From Bacteroidota bacterium (lineage in GTDB: Bacteria > Bacteroidota > Bacteroidia > Chitinophagales > Saprospiraceae), in assembly GCA_024642705.1 (NCBI GenBank), contig JAHEAQ010000001.1, positions 1-45,321 on the forward strand: a stretch of 45,321 nucleotides of DNA, written 5' to 3'. Below, one piece after another: positions 16,151-24,190 of the stretch (position 1 is its first letter; each line of letters begins with the position of its first letter). A program made the translations under genes and the position numbers. The notes under the pieces are model-generated. The model was given only the letters and a program-made list of their open reading frames with translations. It searched no databases and had not been told where the DNA came from.

Positions 16151-18127
16151 ATGAAAATTAATTCATCCAAATATATACGATCATTTTTGAATGTCATTTC
16201 TTTGATCTGTTTTGTTTCAATTGTATTTGTTAATAATACAAATGCTCAACTGCTAGAAGCGCCATTTGAAAATAAATATTATCAAATCAAGAATGTTCCA
16301 ATTCCTGCTGATATCATTTTAGAAGTTGGCGGAATGGTATTTAACGACAAAGGTCAATTAGCCGTAACTACGAGAAGAGGTGAATTATGGGTAATCGATA
16401 ATCCTGAGAGTCAGAATCCAAAGTACACTAGATTTGCTCATGGATTACATGAACCACTTGGTCTAAATTGGAAGGATGGTTCTTATTATTTAGCGCAGCG
16501 TGGCGAACTTACAAAACTTACGGATACGGATAATGATGGCAAAGCCAATAAATATGAAAATATTTATAGCTGGCCACTGGATGGCAATTATCATGAATAT
16601 TCTTACGGTCCAAAATTTTTGCCTGATGGAAATATGTTAGTCAGTTTAAATTTAGGTTGGATTGGAAAAGGCGCTAGTTTATCCAAATGGAGAGGATGGA
16701 TTATTCAAATTTCACCAGAAGGAGAAGTTACGCCAATAGCTACAGGTATGCGTTCTCCTGCAGGATTTGGATTTAATGCGGCTGGTGATCTTTTCTATAC
16801 TGAAAATCAAGGGGATTGGGTTGGTTCAGGACGAATGACGCATGTAGAAAAAGGTGATTTTGTTGGAAATCCGGCAGGTTTAAAATGGTCAAGTGAACCA
16901 GGCTCTCCTGTTACACTGAAAGAAAGTGATATAGATGATACAAAAAATCTTTCGCTGTATGAATATTCAAAACAATTAAAAGGTATAAAACCTCCATCAG
17001 TATGGTTTCCTCATACATTAATGGGAATTTCGACCTCAGATTTGATAGTTATTCCTGAAGGTTTTGGTCCATTTGAAGGTCAATTATTGGTAGGTGATCA
17101 GGGACATAGTAAAATTATGCGGGTTTTTCAAGAAAAGGTAAATGGCGTATATCAAGGCATATGCTTTCCTTTTAGAGAAGGTTTTGAATCAGGAATATTG
17201 AGATTGCTTTGGGGTAAAGATAAGTCGCTATATGTTGGTATGACAAGCAGAGGATGGTCTTCTACAGGAAAAGAAAATTATGGATTGCAGCGATTGGAAT
17301 GGAATGGAAAAATACCTTTCGAGATGAAAACCGTAGTTGCTCAACCTGATGGTTTTAAAATTGAATTTACAGAGAAAGTAAATAAAAAATTAGCAGAATC
17401 TGTTTCTTCCTATTCAATTACAGATTTTACGTATAAATACCATCACATTTATGGCAGTCCAACTATTGACGTTGAAAAAAAGAATATTTCAAAAGCAGAG
17501 TTAAGTGAAGATGGTAAATCAGTTAGACTTTATGTTGAAGGTATGAGAAATGGCTATATCTATGAAATTAAATCTGAATTAATCCGAAGTATATCCAATC
17601 AATCATTGCTTCACAACAAAGGTTTTTATACCCTTAATGAAATACCAAGTGGTAAGATGGCTGAAATGGATCATACGAATAATTCTGGAACTGAAAATAT
17701 TGATATAATTTCTATTAAACGTCCAACAAAAATGCCTGATTCATGGGCAAATGGACCAGAGAAAACCATTTCAATGGAAACAAAACCAGGGTTAAAATTT
17801 TCATTAGATGAATTTTCAGTAAAAGCTGGTGAAAAAATCAAATTGGTTTTTAATAATAATGATGATATGCTTCATAATTTGTTAATAGTCAATCCTGGAA
17901 AAGCAACTGAAATTGGAAATATGGCCGTTAACCTAGGCTTGGAGGGTCAAAATAAAGGTTTCATTCCTGAATCAACTGAAATTTTATTTCACACAAATCT
18001 AATGCAACCACATAGTTCTGACGCCATATATTTTATTGCACCAGAAAAACCCGGCGAATACGAATATGTTTGTACTTTTCCAGGTCATGCGATGTCCATG
18101 CGAGGTATAATGAAAGTGACTAAATAA
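16151..18127 (+). CDS. PQQ/GSDH-like sugar dehydrogenase propeller with C-terminal azurin-like copper domain
   Basis: The protein has 658 residues and a signal peptide ending near NNTNAQ. Residues about 40-390 match the soluble-glucose-dehydrogenase/PQQ propeller family: GGMVFNDKGQLAVTTRRGELW, HGLHEPLGL, GYKFLPDG-type strand and FTENQGDWVGSGRMTHV. An Ig-like linker follows. The C-terminal domain (about 545-658) is a cupredoxin with the full type 1 copper set: His575 in MLHNL, then Cys641, His646 and Met650 with the azurin spacing C-x4-H-x3-M. The fusion suggests that electrons from sugar or alcohol oxidation pass directly to copper and on to the respiratory chain. It is paired with the DUF1080 gene. 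The true cofactor and substrate cannot be read from sequence. Confidence 0.85.
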   Translation: MKINSSKYIRSFLNVISLICFVSIVFVNNTNAQLLEAPFENKYYQIKNVPIPADIILEVGGMVFNDKGQLAVTTRRGELWVIDNPESQNPKYTRFAHGLHEPLGLNWKDGSYYLAQRGELTKLTDTDNDGKANKYENIYSWPLDGNYHEYSYGPKFLPDGNMLVSLNLGWIGKGASLSKWRGWIIQISPEGEVTPIATGMRSPAGFGFNAAGDLFYTENQGDWVGSGRMTHVEKGDFVGNPAGLKWSSEPGSPVTLKESDIDDTKNLSLYEYSKQLKGIKPPSVWFPHTLMGISTSDLIVIPEGFGPFEGQLLVGDQGHSKIMRVFQEKVNGVYQGICFPFREGFESGILRLLWGKDKSLYVGMTSRGWSSTGKENYGLQRLEWNGKIPFEMKTVVAQPDGFKIEFTEKVNKKLAESVSSYSITDFTYKYHHIYGSPTIDVEKKNISKAELSEDGKSVRLYVEGMRNGYIYEIKSELIRSISNQSLLHNKGFYTLNEIPSGKMAEMDHTNNSGTENIDIISIKRPTKMPDSWANGPEKTISMETKPGLKFSLDEFSVKAGEKIKLVFNNNDDMLHNLLIVNPGKATEIGNMAVNLGLEGQNKGFIPESTEILFHTNLMQPHSSDAIYFIAPEKPGEYEYVCTFPGHAMSMRGIMKVTK

Positions 18128-18131
18128 TATT

Positions 18132-18157
18132 AACTGAAATTATGAATTTAGTTTTTT
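18132..18157. terminator. Terminator between the convergent dehydrogenase and epimerase genes
   Basis: AACTGAAATT (18132-18141) pairs with AATTTAGTT (18145-18153) with one bulged G, followed by TTTT. It overlaps the end of the epimerase gene at 18148. The stem is A/T-rich, so efficiency is uncertain. Confidence 0.5.
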
Positions 18158-19281
18158 GAAACACTAAATTTATAAATCGTAGAAGTTTCATAATCTTCAC
18201 CTGGTTTCAATAGAGTACTTGGAAAATTAGATTTATTTGGACTATCAGGAAAATGCTGCGTTTCCAAGCAAAGCCCAGACCTGTAATTATAAGTTAATTC
18301 GCCTTTTCCTTTAATTGTTCCATCAAGAAAATTACCCGTATAGAATTGTACTCCAGGTTCACTAGTAAATACTTCAATAACTCTACCTGTTGTTGGTTCG
18401 AATACTTTTGCAATAACATCTTTGATTGTATGAGTATTTAAAACATAATTGTGATCAAATCCACCCCCAAATTTTATTTGCTCATTTTCATCATTTATAT
18501 GTGTTCCGATAGCAGTAGGCTTTGCAAAATCAAAAGGAGTTCCCTTTACATTTGCAATTTCGCCAGTAGGAATTAGTGTGGAATCAACAGGTGTATAATT
18601 ATCTGCATTAACCATCAATTCATGGGACAGGATATCACCCGATCCTTTGAGATTAAAATATGAATGATTAGTCAGATTAATGTGGGTTGCTTTATTGGTT
18701 TTTGCTTTATATGTAATCTTAAGTTGGTTTTTGCTGTCCAATTCATATTGAACATTAACATTTAGATTTCCAGGATAGCCTTCTTCCATATTTTCACTTA
18801 TATAATCCAAACTTAACACTTCACCATTGTCCCCTTCTATAATTTCAGCATCCCATAAAACTTTATCAAAACCTTTCACGCCTCCATGTAGATGATTTTG
18901 TCCATTATTTGTAGCCAATGAATATTCTACGCTATCAATAGAGAATTTTCCTTTTGCTATTCTATTGCCATACCTTCCTATGATTGCACCGAAATAAGGG
19001 TGGGTTGACAAGTAACCATCAATAGAATCAAAACCCATCACAATATCTCCCATTTTCCCATTCTTATCAGGGACGCGGATAGCCTGAACTATGCCGCCAT
19101 AATTAGTAATTGCTACTTCAATTCCATTGGCATTATTCAAAGTATATAAATCTGCAGCACCATATGGAGTTGAGCCAAAGGAAGTTTTATTAATTATTGT
19201 GTTCATTTGTTTTGTATTGGTCTTGTCCGAATTACAAGATAATATTAAAAATATAACGGAGCTTAATATAAAATAACGCAT
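18148..19281 (-). CDS. Aldose 1-epimerase, lipoprotein form
   Basis: From the ATG at 19281 the protein has 377 residues and starts MRYFILSSVIFLILSC, a lipoprotein signal; a start at 19317 would add 12 residues. The GalM fold is clear: GGIVQAIRVPDKNGKMGDIVMGFD, HPYFGAIIGRYGNRIAKGKF, LHGGVKGFDKVLWDA, the catalytic-His region NLTNHSYFNLKG and the catalytic-Glu region EPGVQFYTGNFLDG. It interconverts alpha and beta anomers of aldohexoses, here outside the cytoplasm. It lies downstream of the Na+/sugar symporter on the same strand with about 126 nt between them, which fits supply of the right anomer for uptake. Confidence 0.93.
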   Translation of the reverse strand: MRYFILSSVIFLILSCNSDKTNTKQMNTIINKTSFGSTPYGAADLYTLNNANGIEVAITNYGGIVQAIRVPDKNGKMGDIVMGFDSIDGYLSTHPYFGAIIGRYGNRIAKGKFSIDSVEYSLATNNGQNHLHGGVKGFDKVLWDAEIIEGDNGEVLSLDYISENMEEGYPGNLNVNVQYELDSKNQLKITYKAKTNKATHINLTNHSYFNLKGSGDILSHELMVNADNYTPVDSTLIPTGEIANVKGTPFDFAKPTAIGTHINDENEQIKFGGGFDHNYVLNTHTIKDVIAKVFEPTTGRVIEVFTSEPGVQFYTGNFLDGTIKGKGELTYNYRSGLCLETQHFPDSPNKSNFPSTLLKPGEDYETSTIYKFSVSKN

Positions 19282-19407
19282 AATTAAATTGATTAAACTT
19301 TTAAAGAGTTTGTGCATTCGTTGCCCTAAAGTATTAATATTTTTGATTTACTTCAAATCAATTAATAAAATGACACCTAATTCAATTGATTTATCCTTCA
19401 AAAAAAA

Positions 19408-21021
19408 TTAACTAAAAGTAAACATAATCCAAGCAATCACGCTCAAAATTGCGAGTGTTGCAGCAATGTCTCCCCATCCATAGCTAGATTTATTTTCAGC
19501 TTTTTGATCTGATGAGGTCGAAGCATAAGTCAAACCTTGAATCTGTTCTTCATTTGGTTTGTTGGTCATCAAACTTACTACAACTGCAATCAAAACACAA
19601 GTCAAGAAAAATAGTGCGCCAAATACCAACCAATTAAAATCTGCAAAATTGTATAAAAATGAACCTTCAGTTAGCGAACCTTTAAAAGTTTCAAGCATTA
19701 ATTTTCCCATTCCAATAAACAAACCACCAACGAGAGCAGAAATTGCTCCATTTGCATTTATTCGCTTGTAAAAAATACCTAATAAAAAAACAGCTGCAAT
19801 AGGTGGAGCCAAGTATGACTGAACTTTTTGTAAATATTCGTAAAGTCCATCCGACAACATGGAAATAACTGGAATCCAAATAATACCACAAATCACTACA
19901 ATCACTGTTGCTATTTTTCCAATATTCACAAGTTCCAATTCTGGTTTGTTAGGATTCAACCTTTTATAAATATCAAGTGTAAATAAAGTAGAACAAGAAT
20001 TAAAAACTGAAGCCAAAGAACTCATTAATGCAGCCATTAGACCTGCAGCAACTAAACCTCTAAGACCAGAAGGAAGCAAATGGGTCATTAAAACTGGAAA
20101 TGCTTGGTCAGGAGAATCAAAAGTGATTTCGCCTCTCATTTTTAAAGCCAAAGCAACTATTCCAGGAATAAGAAAAAGAAATATGGGTGTAATTTTCATA
20201 GCAGCGCCAAAAATGGTTCCTCTCCTTGCTTCTTTGATATTTTTTGCCGTCAATACACGTTGAACAATGACCTGATCTGTGCACCAATACCAAATTCCAA
20301 CTATGCTACTTGTTATTATCAAAGGAAACCAAGGATAATCAGGATCAGAGTTTGGACGCCACATATTCATATATTCTGGAGTCACTGTTTCTTTCAATGA
20401 TGCCCAGCCTCCTACGGCATTCAATCCCATTATTGTTAATGTTGCAGCCCCAAGAATTAATACCATTGCCTGAACAGCTTCTGTATAAACCACGGCTCTC
20501 ATACCTCCAAGAATGGTATAAATTCCTGTTAAAACTACAGTTCCTATTGCTCCAATCCAGAAAGGAATTCCCAATAACGCGGATACAACAACTCCGCCAG
20601 CAAAAATAGTGACGGATACTTTGGTCAATACATATGCAACAATTGAAGTTATTGAAAGTACCCATCTTGATCTAGCATCAAATCTGCGCTCTAAAAATTC
20701 AGGCATTGTAAAAACTTTGCTTCTGGCATAAAATGGCAAAAACACCCAGCCTAACATCAGTACAATCCAAGAATGCAGCTCATATATTAATAAAGGCATT
20801 TTATCGCCAGCACCATTTCCTGCAAGGCCAACAACATGCTCAGAACCAATATTTGAAGCAAAAATAGATGCGCCAACAACGAACCATCCAATATTCCTAC
20901 CAGCTAAAAAATAATCTTCTGTGTTTTTTGTTTTTTGTTTGATTACCCACCAAGCGATACCCAACAAAATGGCAAAATACATACAAATAACTACCCAATC
21001 TAAAGCGTCAAGACTTTTCAT
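19408..21021 (-). CDS. Sodium/solute symporter, sugar type (SSS family)
   Basis: The protein has 537 residues with 13-14 hydrophobic segments and SSS-family features: ALDWVVICMYFAILLGIAWW, the KTKNTEDYFLAGRNIGWFVVGASIFASNIGSEH stretch in outline, MPEFLERRFDARSRW, YTILGGMRAVVYTE and a WYWCTDQVIVQRVL helix. These fit the SGLT-like branch that carries Na+ with a sugar such as glucose or galactose. The aldose epimerase follows on the same strand, and an SGNH hydrolase is divergent upstream. The sugar itself cannot be named. The ATG at 21021 is well placed. Confidence 0.92.
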   Translation of the reverse strand: MKSLDALDWVVICMYFAILLGIAWWVIKQKTKNTEDYFLAGRNIGWFVVGASIFASNIGSEHVVGLAGNGAGDKMPLLIYELHSWIVLMLGWVFLPFYARSKVFTMPEFLERRFDARSRWVLSITSIVAYVLTKVSVTIFAGGVVVSALLGIPFWIGAIGTVVLTGIYTILGGMRAVVYTEAVQAMVLILGAATLTIMGLNAVGGWASLKETVTPEYMNMWRPNSDPDYPWFPLIITSSIVGIWYWCTDQVIVQRVLTAKNIKEARRGTIFGAAMKITPIFLFLIPGIVALALKMRGEITFDSPDQAFPVLMTHLLPSGLRGLVAAGLMAALMSSLASVFNSCSTLFTLDIYKRLNPNKPELELVNIGKIATVIVVICGIIWIPVISMLSDGLYEYLQKVQSYLAPPIAAVFLLGIFYKRINANGAISALVGGLFIGMGKLMLETFKGSLTEGSFLYNFADFNWLVFGALFFLTCVLIAVVVSLMTNKPNEEQIQGLTYASTSSDQKAENKSSYGWGDIAATLAILSVIAWIMFTFS

Positions 21022-21301
21022 TTACAAGTTTTATTTTGATTTTTCGAACTAAATTGTTTACCAAAGAATCGTTCATATTAATTTGCTTTTCTACATTTAA
21101 ATTTTGATGATTTATGAGAAAATGAATTAAATAGAAAAATTTTTACACCTTAAAGATGAATAATTTTCTCATAAAAAATTTCATTCAGGAAATAATTTGA
21201 TTATTTATTAAAAAAAATATTATTTGAGCAGAATATTTAAAGCTTTTTCCCAATTTACCTTAATTTTTCACATATTTAAGCTCAATAAAATTAAATTATC
21301 C

Positions 21302-21970
21302 ATGATTAAGATATTATCTATAGTTATTGCATTAAGTTTTGTTTCAAATATGTCAATGAAGAAAAAGAAAATTCTTTTTTTTGGAGATTCCATCACAAGA
21401 AATGGAGAACTTGAAGATGGGTATATAACGCAGTTAAATAAGATTGCCCAATTGGAGGGTATGTCTGAAAAAGTTGAATTCGTGGGGAAAGGGATTGGTG
21501 GAAACAAAGTCTATGATTTGTATTTAAGAATGCAAGAAGATGTAATAGCTCAGAATCCTGATATTGTATTTATTTATATCGGAGTTAATGATGTATGGCA
21601 CAAACAAAGTTATGGGACAGGCACTGATGCTGATAAATTCGAAAAATTCTACCAAGCAATTATTGACAGTTTACAATCTAAAAATATCGAATTAATATTG
21701 TGTACACCAGGTGTAATAGGCGAAAAAACAGATTTTAGTAATTCTTTGGATGGTGATATGAATCAGTATTCCAAAATAATTGATGACTTAGCTTTGAAGA
21801 ATGGCATAGTGCTTTGCAATCTGCGGGGTGAAATGTTGAAATATAATCAAGCTAACAATCCTGAAAATCTTGAAAAAGGGATTTTGACCAAAGATAGGGT
21901 TCATTTGAATGAAATGGGCAATACTTTGGTTGCAAATACATTCTGGAAAATCATAAAAGAAAGAATATAG
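21302..21970 (+). CDS. SGNH/GDSL family hydrolase (secreted)
   Basis: From ATG 21302 the protein has 222 residues and begins with a hydrophobic signal (MIKILSIVIALSFVSNMS). A longer frame opens with TTG at 21224 but gives an unlikely polar extension. The blocks of SGNH hydrolases are present: FFGDSITRNG with the nucleophile Ser30, GKGIGGNKVYDL, YIGVNDVWH and the catalytic pair in DRVHLNEMG. The family cleaves esters, often acetyl groups on sugars. It is divergent from the symporter and beyond the DUF1080/PQQ genes, so removal of acetyl or other ester groups from sugars in the same pathway is possible but unproven. Confidence 0.85.
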   Translation: MIKILSIVIALSFVSNMSMKKKKILFFGDSITRNGELEDGYITQLNKIAQLEGMSEKVEFVGKGIGGNKVYDLYLRMQEDVIAQNPDIVFIYIGVNDVWHKQSYGTGTDADKFEKFYQAIIDSLQSKNIELILCTPGVIGEKTDFSNSLDGDMNQYSKIIDDLALKNGIVLCNLRGEMLKYNQANNPENLEKGILTKDRVHLNEMGNTLVANTFWKIIKERI

Positions 21971-22030
21971 GTGTACGATTAAATTAACCCTTATTACACA
22001 AGTTGAACAATTGCATAATTTCAATTTACT

Positions 22031-22050
22031 ATTGTGATATTCATCACAAT
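22031..22050. promoter_or_regulatory. Crp/Fnr-type palindromic operator upstream of the YeeE/YedE operon
   Basis: ATTGTGATATTCATCACAAT has 8-bp perfect arms around a 4-nt centre and contains TGTGA-N6-TCACA, the classical binding pattern of the Crp family. Its centre lies about 60 bp upstream of the start predicted from the -7 element at 22090-22097, the distance of a class I activator site. Confidence 0.65.
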
Positions 22051-22067
22051 GGTGTTATTATATTTTC

Positions 22068-22097
22068 TTACATTTACTTCTACCCATATTAAGTTTG
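22068..22097 (+). promoter_or_regulatory. Probable promoter of the YeeE/YedE operon
   Basis: TAAGTTTG at 22090-22097 matches TAnnTTTG. At the 19-nt distance there is TTA (22068-22070) rather than TTG. A weak -33 element with a strong -7 element is what an activator-dependent promoter would look like, given the palindrome just upstream. Confidence 0.5.
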
Positions 22098-22238
22098 GCA
22101 AAATAATTTAGCGTTTAAAGGTCAGAAAATTTGAAAATAAATAGAATTGTTTTCCACAGGACGCTTTATTAGATTTGCATTAACTTTTAAAACTTTTCAT
22201 TAGAATTAATATTTGATTAAAAACTAAAATTGTTTAAC

Positions 22239-22817
22239 ATGCAGCCCTTATTAGATTTTATATCTCAGCCTTGGCATTGGTCCATCTCAGGATTCATGAT
22301 TATTTTGGTTATGTTTTTATTAATGTATTCAGGAGGAAGATTTGGAGTTTCTTCAAATTTAAGAACTTTATGCGCAATAGGAGGAGGTGAAAAATTCAGC
22401 GATTATTTTGCTTTTGATTGGAAAAAAGATGTGTGGAATTTAGTTTTTGTCGCCGGATCTATCATTGGAGGATTTATTGCTGCCTTTTACCTTACGAGTC
22501 CAGATCCAGTGCAAATTTCAGAAAATACGCAAACATATTTGCAAACCATTGGAATTAAAACCCCTCAAACCATTTCAGAAGGAACAGGCTTTGTACCTAA
22601 GGAAATATTTAATGATATGAGTAAGCCATTGAATATTATTTTAATGATTCTTGGTGGCTTTTTCATTGGTTTCGGAACCCGATATGCCAATGGTTGTACT
22701 TCAGGTCATGCCATAAGTGGGCTATCCAATTTACAATTGGCATCATTGATTGCAGTGGTTGGTTTCTTTACAGGAGGCTTAATTATTACTTGGTTTGTTT
22801 TACCAAATATTCTATAA
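22239..22817 (+). CDS. YeeE/YedE family sulfur transporter, first half
   Basis: From ATG 22239 the protein has 192 residues (a TTG three codons earlier is less likely). It has about five membrane segments and the sulfur-transport domain signature: MYSGGRFGVSSNLRTLCAIGGG with a conserved Cys, and FGTRYANGCTSGHAISGLSNLQLASLIAV with the second conserved Cys. Homologues import thiosulfate, with cysteines lining the path. It is one half of a split YeeE/YedE pair; the partner starts 11 nt after its stop. Control by the Crp-like site upstream is inferred. Confidence 0.88.
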   Translation: MQPLLDFISQPWHWSISGFMIILVMFLLMYSGGRFGVSSNLRTLCAIGGGEKFSDYFAFDWKKDVWNLVFVAGSIIGGFIAAFYLTSPDPVQISENTQTYLQTIGIKTPQTISEGTGFVPKEIFNDMSKPLNIILMILGGFFIGFGTRYANGCTSGHAISGLSNLQLASLIAVVGFFTGGLIITWFVLPNIL

Positions 22818-22828
22818 ATCGAAAACAA

Positions 22829-23242
22829 ATGAAATATATTAAATATCTACTTATTGGAATTCTTTTTGGCATTGTGATGACTAAATCAGAAGCTATCTCA
22901 TGGTTTCGAATTCAAGAAATGTTTCGTTTTGAGAGCTTTCATATGTATGGTATATTTGCGGTTGCAATTGCATGTGGAATACTGATGCACATAATCCTAA
23001 AGAAATTAAATGTGAAGACTTATTCAGGAGATGAAATAAAATATACCCTTAAAGACAATGGCATCCCAAGTCTATTAATTGGGGGAACCATTTTTGGACT
23101 TGGCTGGGCTATTACTGGAGCGTGTCCTGGTCCCATGTTTGTTTTATTAGGTCATGGTGTTTGGTCAATATTAATTGTCATTTTAAGCGCAATTTTAGGA
23201 ACATTTGTTTATGGAATTTTGAAAAAAAGATTACCTCATTAA
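22829..23242 (+). CDS. YeeE/YedE (DUF6691-type) sulfur transporter, second half
   Basis: The start at ATG 22829 gives 137 residues with four hydrophobic segments: YIKYLLIGILFGIVMTKSEAISW, the MYGIFAVAIACGILMHIIL helix, then LLIGGTIFGLGWAITGACPGPMFVLLGHG with the conserved GACPGP cysteine. The frame stays open upstream to 22694, but that part overlaps the previous gene and is not membrane-like. DUF6691-type proteins commonly sit next to the other YeeE half, and the two are thought to make one transporter. The methyltransferase gene starts 14 nt downstream. Confidence 0.87.
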   Translation: MKYIKYLLIGILFGIVMTKSEAISWFRIQEMFRFESFHMYGIFAVAIACGILMHIILKKLNVKTYSGDEIKYTLKDNGIPSLLIGGTIFGLGWAITGACPGPMFVLLGHGVWSILIVILSAILGTFVYGILKKRLPH

Positions 23243-23256
23243 TTTAGAAAAGAAAT

Positions 23257-23883
23257 ATGGATTATAAAGAGCACTGGAATCAAGCATACGAAGGGAAAGT
23301 AACAGAACAATTAGGTTGGTATGAAGATATTAGTCAACCTTCTTTGGATTTAATTAAAGAATGTAATATAGAAAAACATGCTCGAATAATTAATATTGGT
23401 GCAGGAACTTCAACCTTAACAGATTCTTTAATGGACGATGGGTTTTCGAATATAATCGTTACAGACATAAGCAATTCAGCGTTAGAAATTTTAAGAAAAA
23501 GGCTTTCTCATTACAAAAATCAGCCCCAATTCATTCATGACGATCTTACTAATCCTACTAAACTTCAAAAAATAGAACCAGTTGATTTGTGGCATGATAG
23601 AGCAGTTCTCCATTTTTTGACCAAAGAAGAAGAAAGAAGTACCTATTTCAATCTGGTTAAAAGCATAACAAAAATTGGAAGTTATGTAATTCTTGCAGAA
23701 TTTGAACTTGAAAAAGGTGCTGAAAAATGCTGCAACCTTAACGTTTACAGATATACCAGCAAAATGCTTGGAGAATACCTTGGTGATGATTTTGAATTAA
23801 TAAAAGATTTTCCATACACATTCTTTAATCCAAGAAAGGATACTCGCGCTTATATTTATACCCTTTTCAAAAGAAAATCCTAA
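23257..23883 (+). CDS. Class I SAM-dependent methyltransferase in the sulfur operon
   Basis: The protein has 208 residues. The SAM-binding motif I is IINIGAGTSTLTDSLM, with the acidic motif II in IIVTDISNSAL and a motif IV-like DLWHDRAVLHFLT. The N-terminus (HWNQAYEGKVTEQLGWYED) is like that of small cytosolic methyltransferases acting on small molecules, some of which act on thiols or metalloids. A Cys pair occurs in GAEKCCNLNVYRY. It is the third gene of the YeeE/YedE operon, 14 nt after the second. A role in methylating a sulfur compound is inferred from context only; the substrate is not known. Confidence 0.82.
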   Translation: MDYKEHWNQAYEGKVTEQLGWYEDISQPSLDLIKECNIEKHARIINIGAGTSTLTDSLMDDGFSNIIVTDISNSALEILRKRLSHYKNQPQFIHDDLTNPTKLQKIEPVDLWHDRAVLHFLTKEEERSTYFNLVKSITKIGSYVILAEFELEKGAEKCCNLNVYRYTSKMLGEYLGDDFELIKDFPYTFFNPRKDTRAYIYTLFKRKS

Positions 23884-24190
23884 ATTTTAGAAGTTCAATT
23901 TTCAATGTTTGAAGTAAGGATAAAAAACATATAATCTATAGCTCCGCATTATTAAATTGAAATTGATTAATTTATCTAATACGCTAATGATCTTTTGTCT
24001 GACGGAAGTCTAGAAATTGGTGGACCATCATTTTTTCTAATGTCTTTCCAAATAATAAAATGTTTTATTATTCTACTATTTTCGGACTTAGGATATATTC
24101 ACCTATATTTCAAGTAGAAAGAAAACAATAGAATAAAATGATGAAATCTAACATAACTTAGATTTTATACCACAAGCATTTTTTGATAAT
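23884..24190. other. 307-nt gene-free stretch with two inverted repeats
   Basis: It holds an A/T-only inverted repeat, AATAATAAAA-TG-TTTTATTATT in outline at 24051-24072, and a second repeat, AAATCTAA/TTAGATTT, at 24144-24151 and 24158-24165, 25 nt before the TSUP start. No gene, RNA family or clear TAnnTTTG promoter was found. The second repeat may be an operator or leader hairpin of the TSUP gene. Confidence 0.5.
24144..24165. promoter_or_regulatory. 8-bp inverted repeat upstream of the TSUP gene
   Basis: AAATCTAA and TTAGATTT flank a 6-nt CATAAC spacer and lie 25 nt before the start codon at 24191. The position suits a repressor operator or a 5' leader hairpin. No family was recognised. 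Confidence 0.4.

Noticed and set aside
21224-21301. Longer start for the SGNH hydrolase
   Set aside because: It starts with TTG and puts a polar stretch in front of a good signal peptide that begins at ATG 21302.
22694-22828. N-terminal extension of the second YeeE/YedE gene
   Set aside because: The extension lies over the first gene in another frame and is not membrane-like; the ATG at 22829 gives a normal transporter start.
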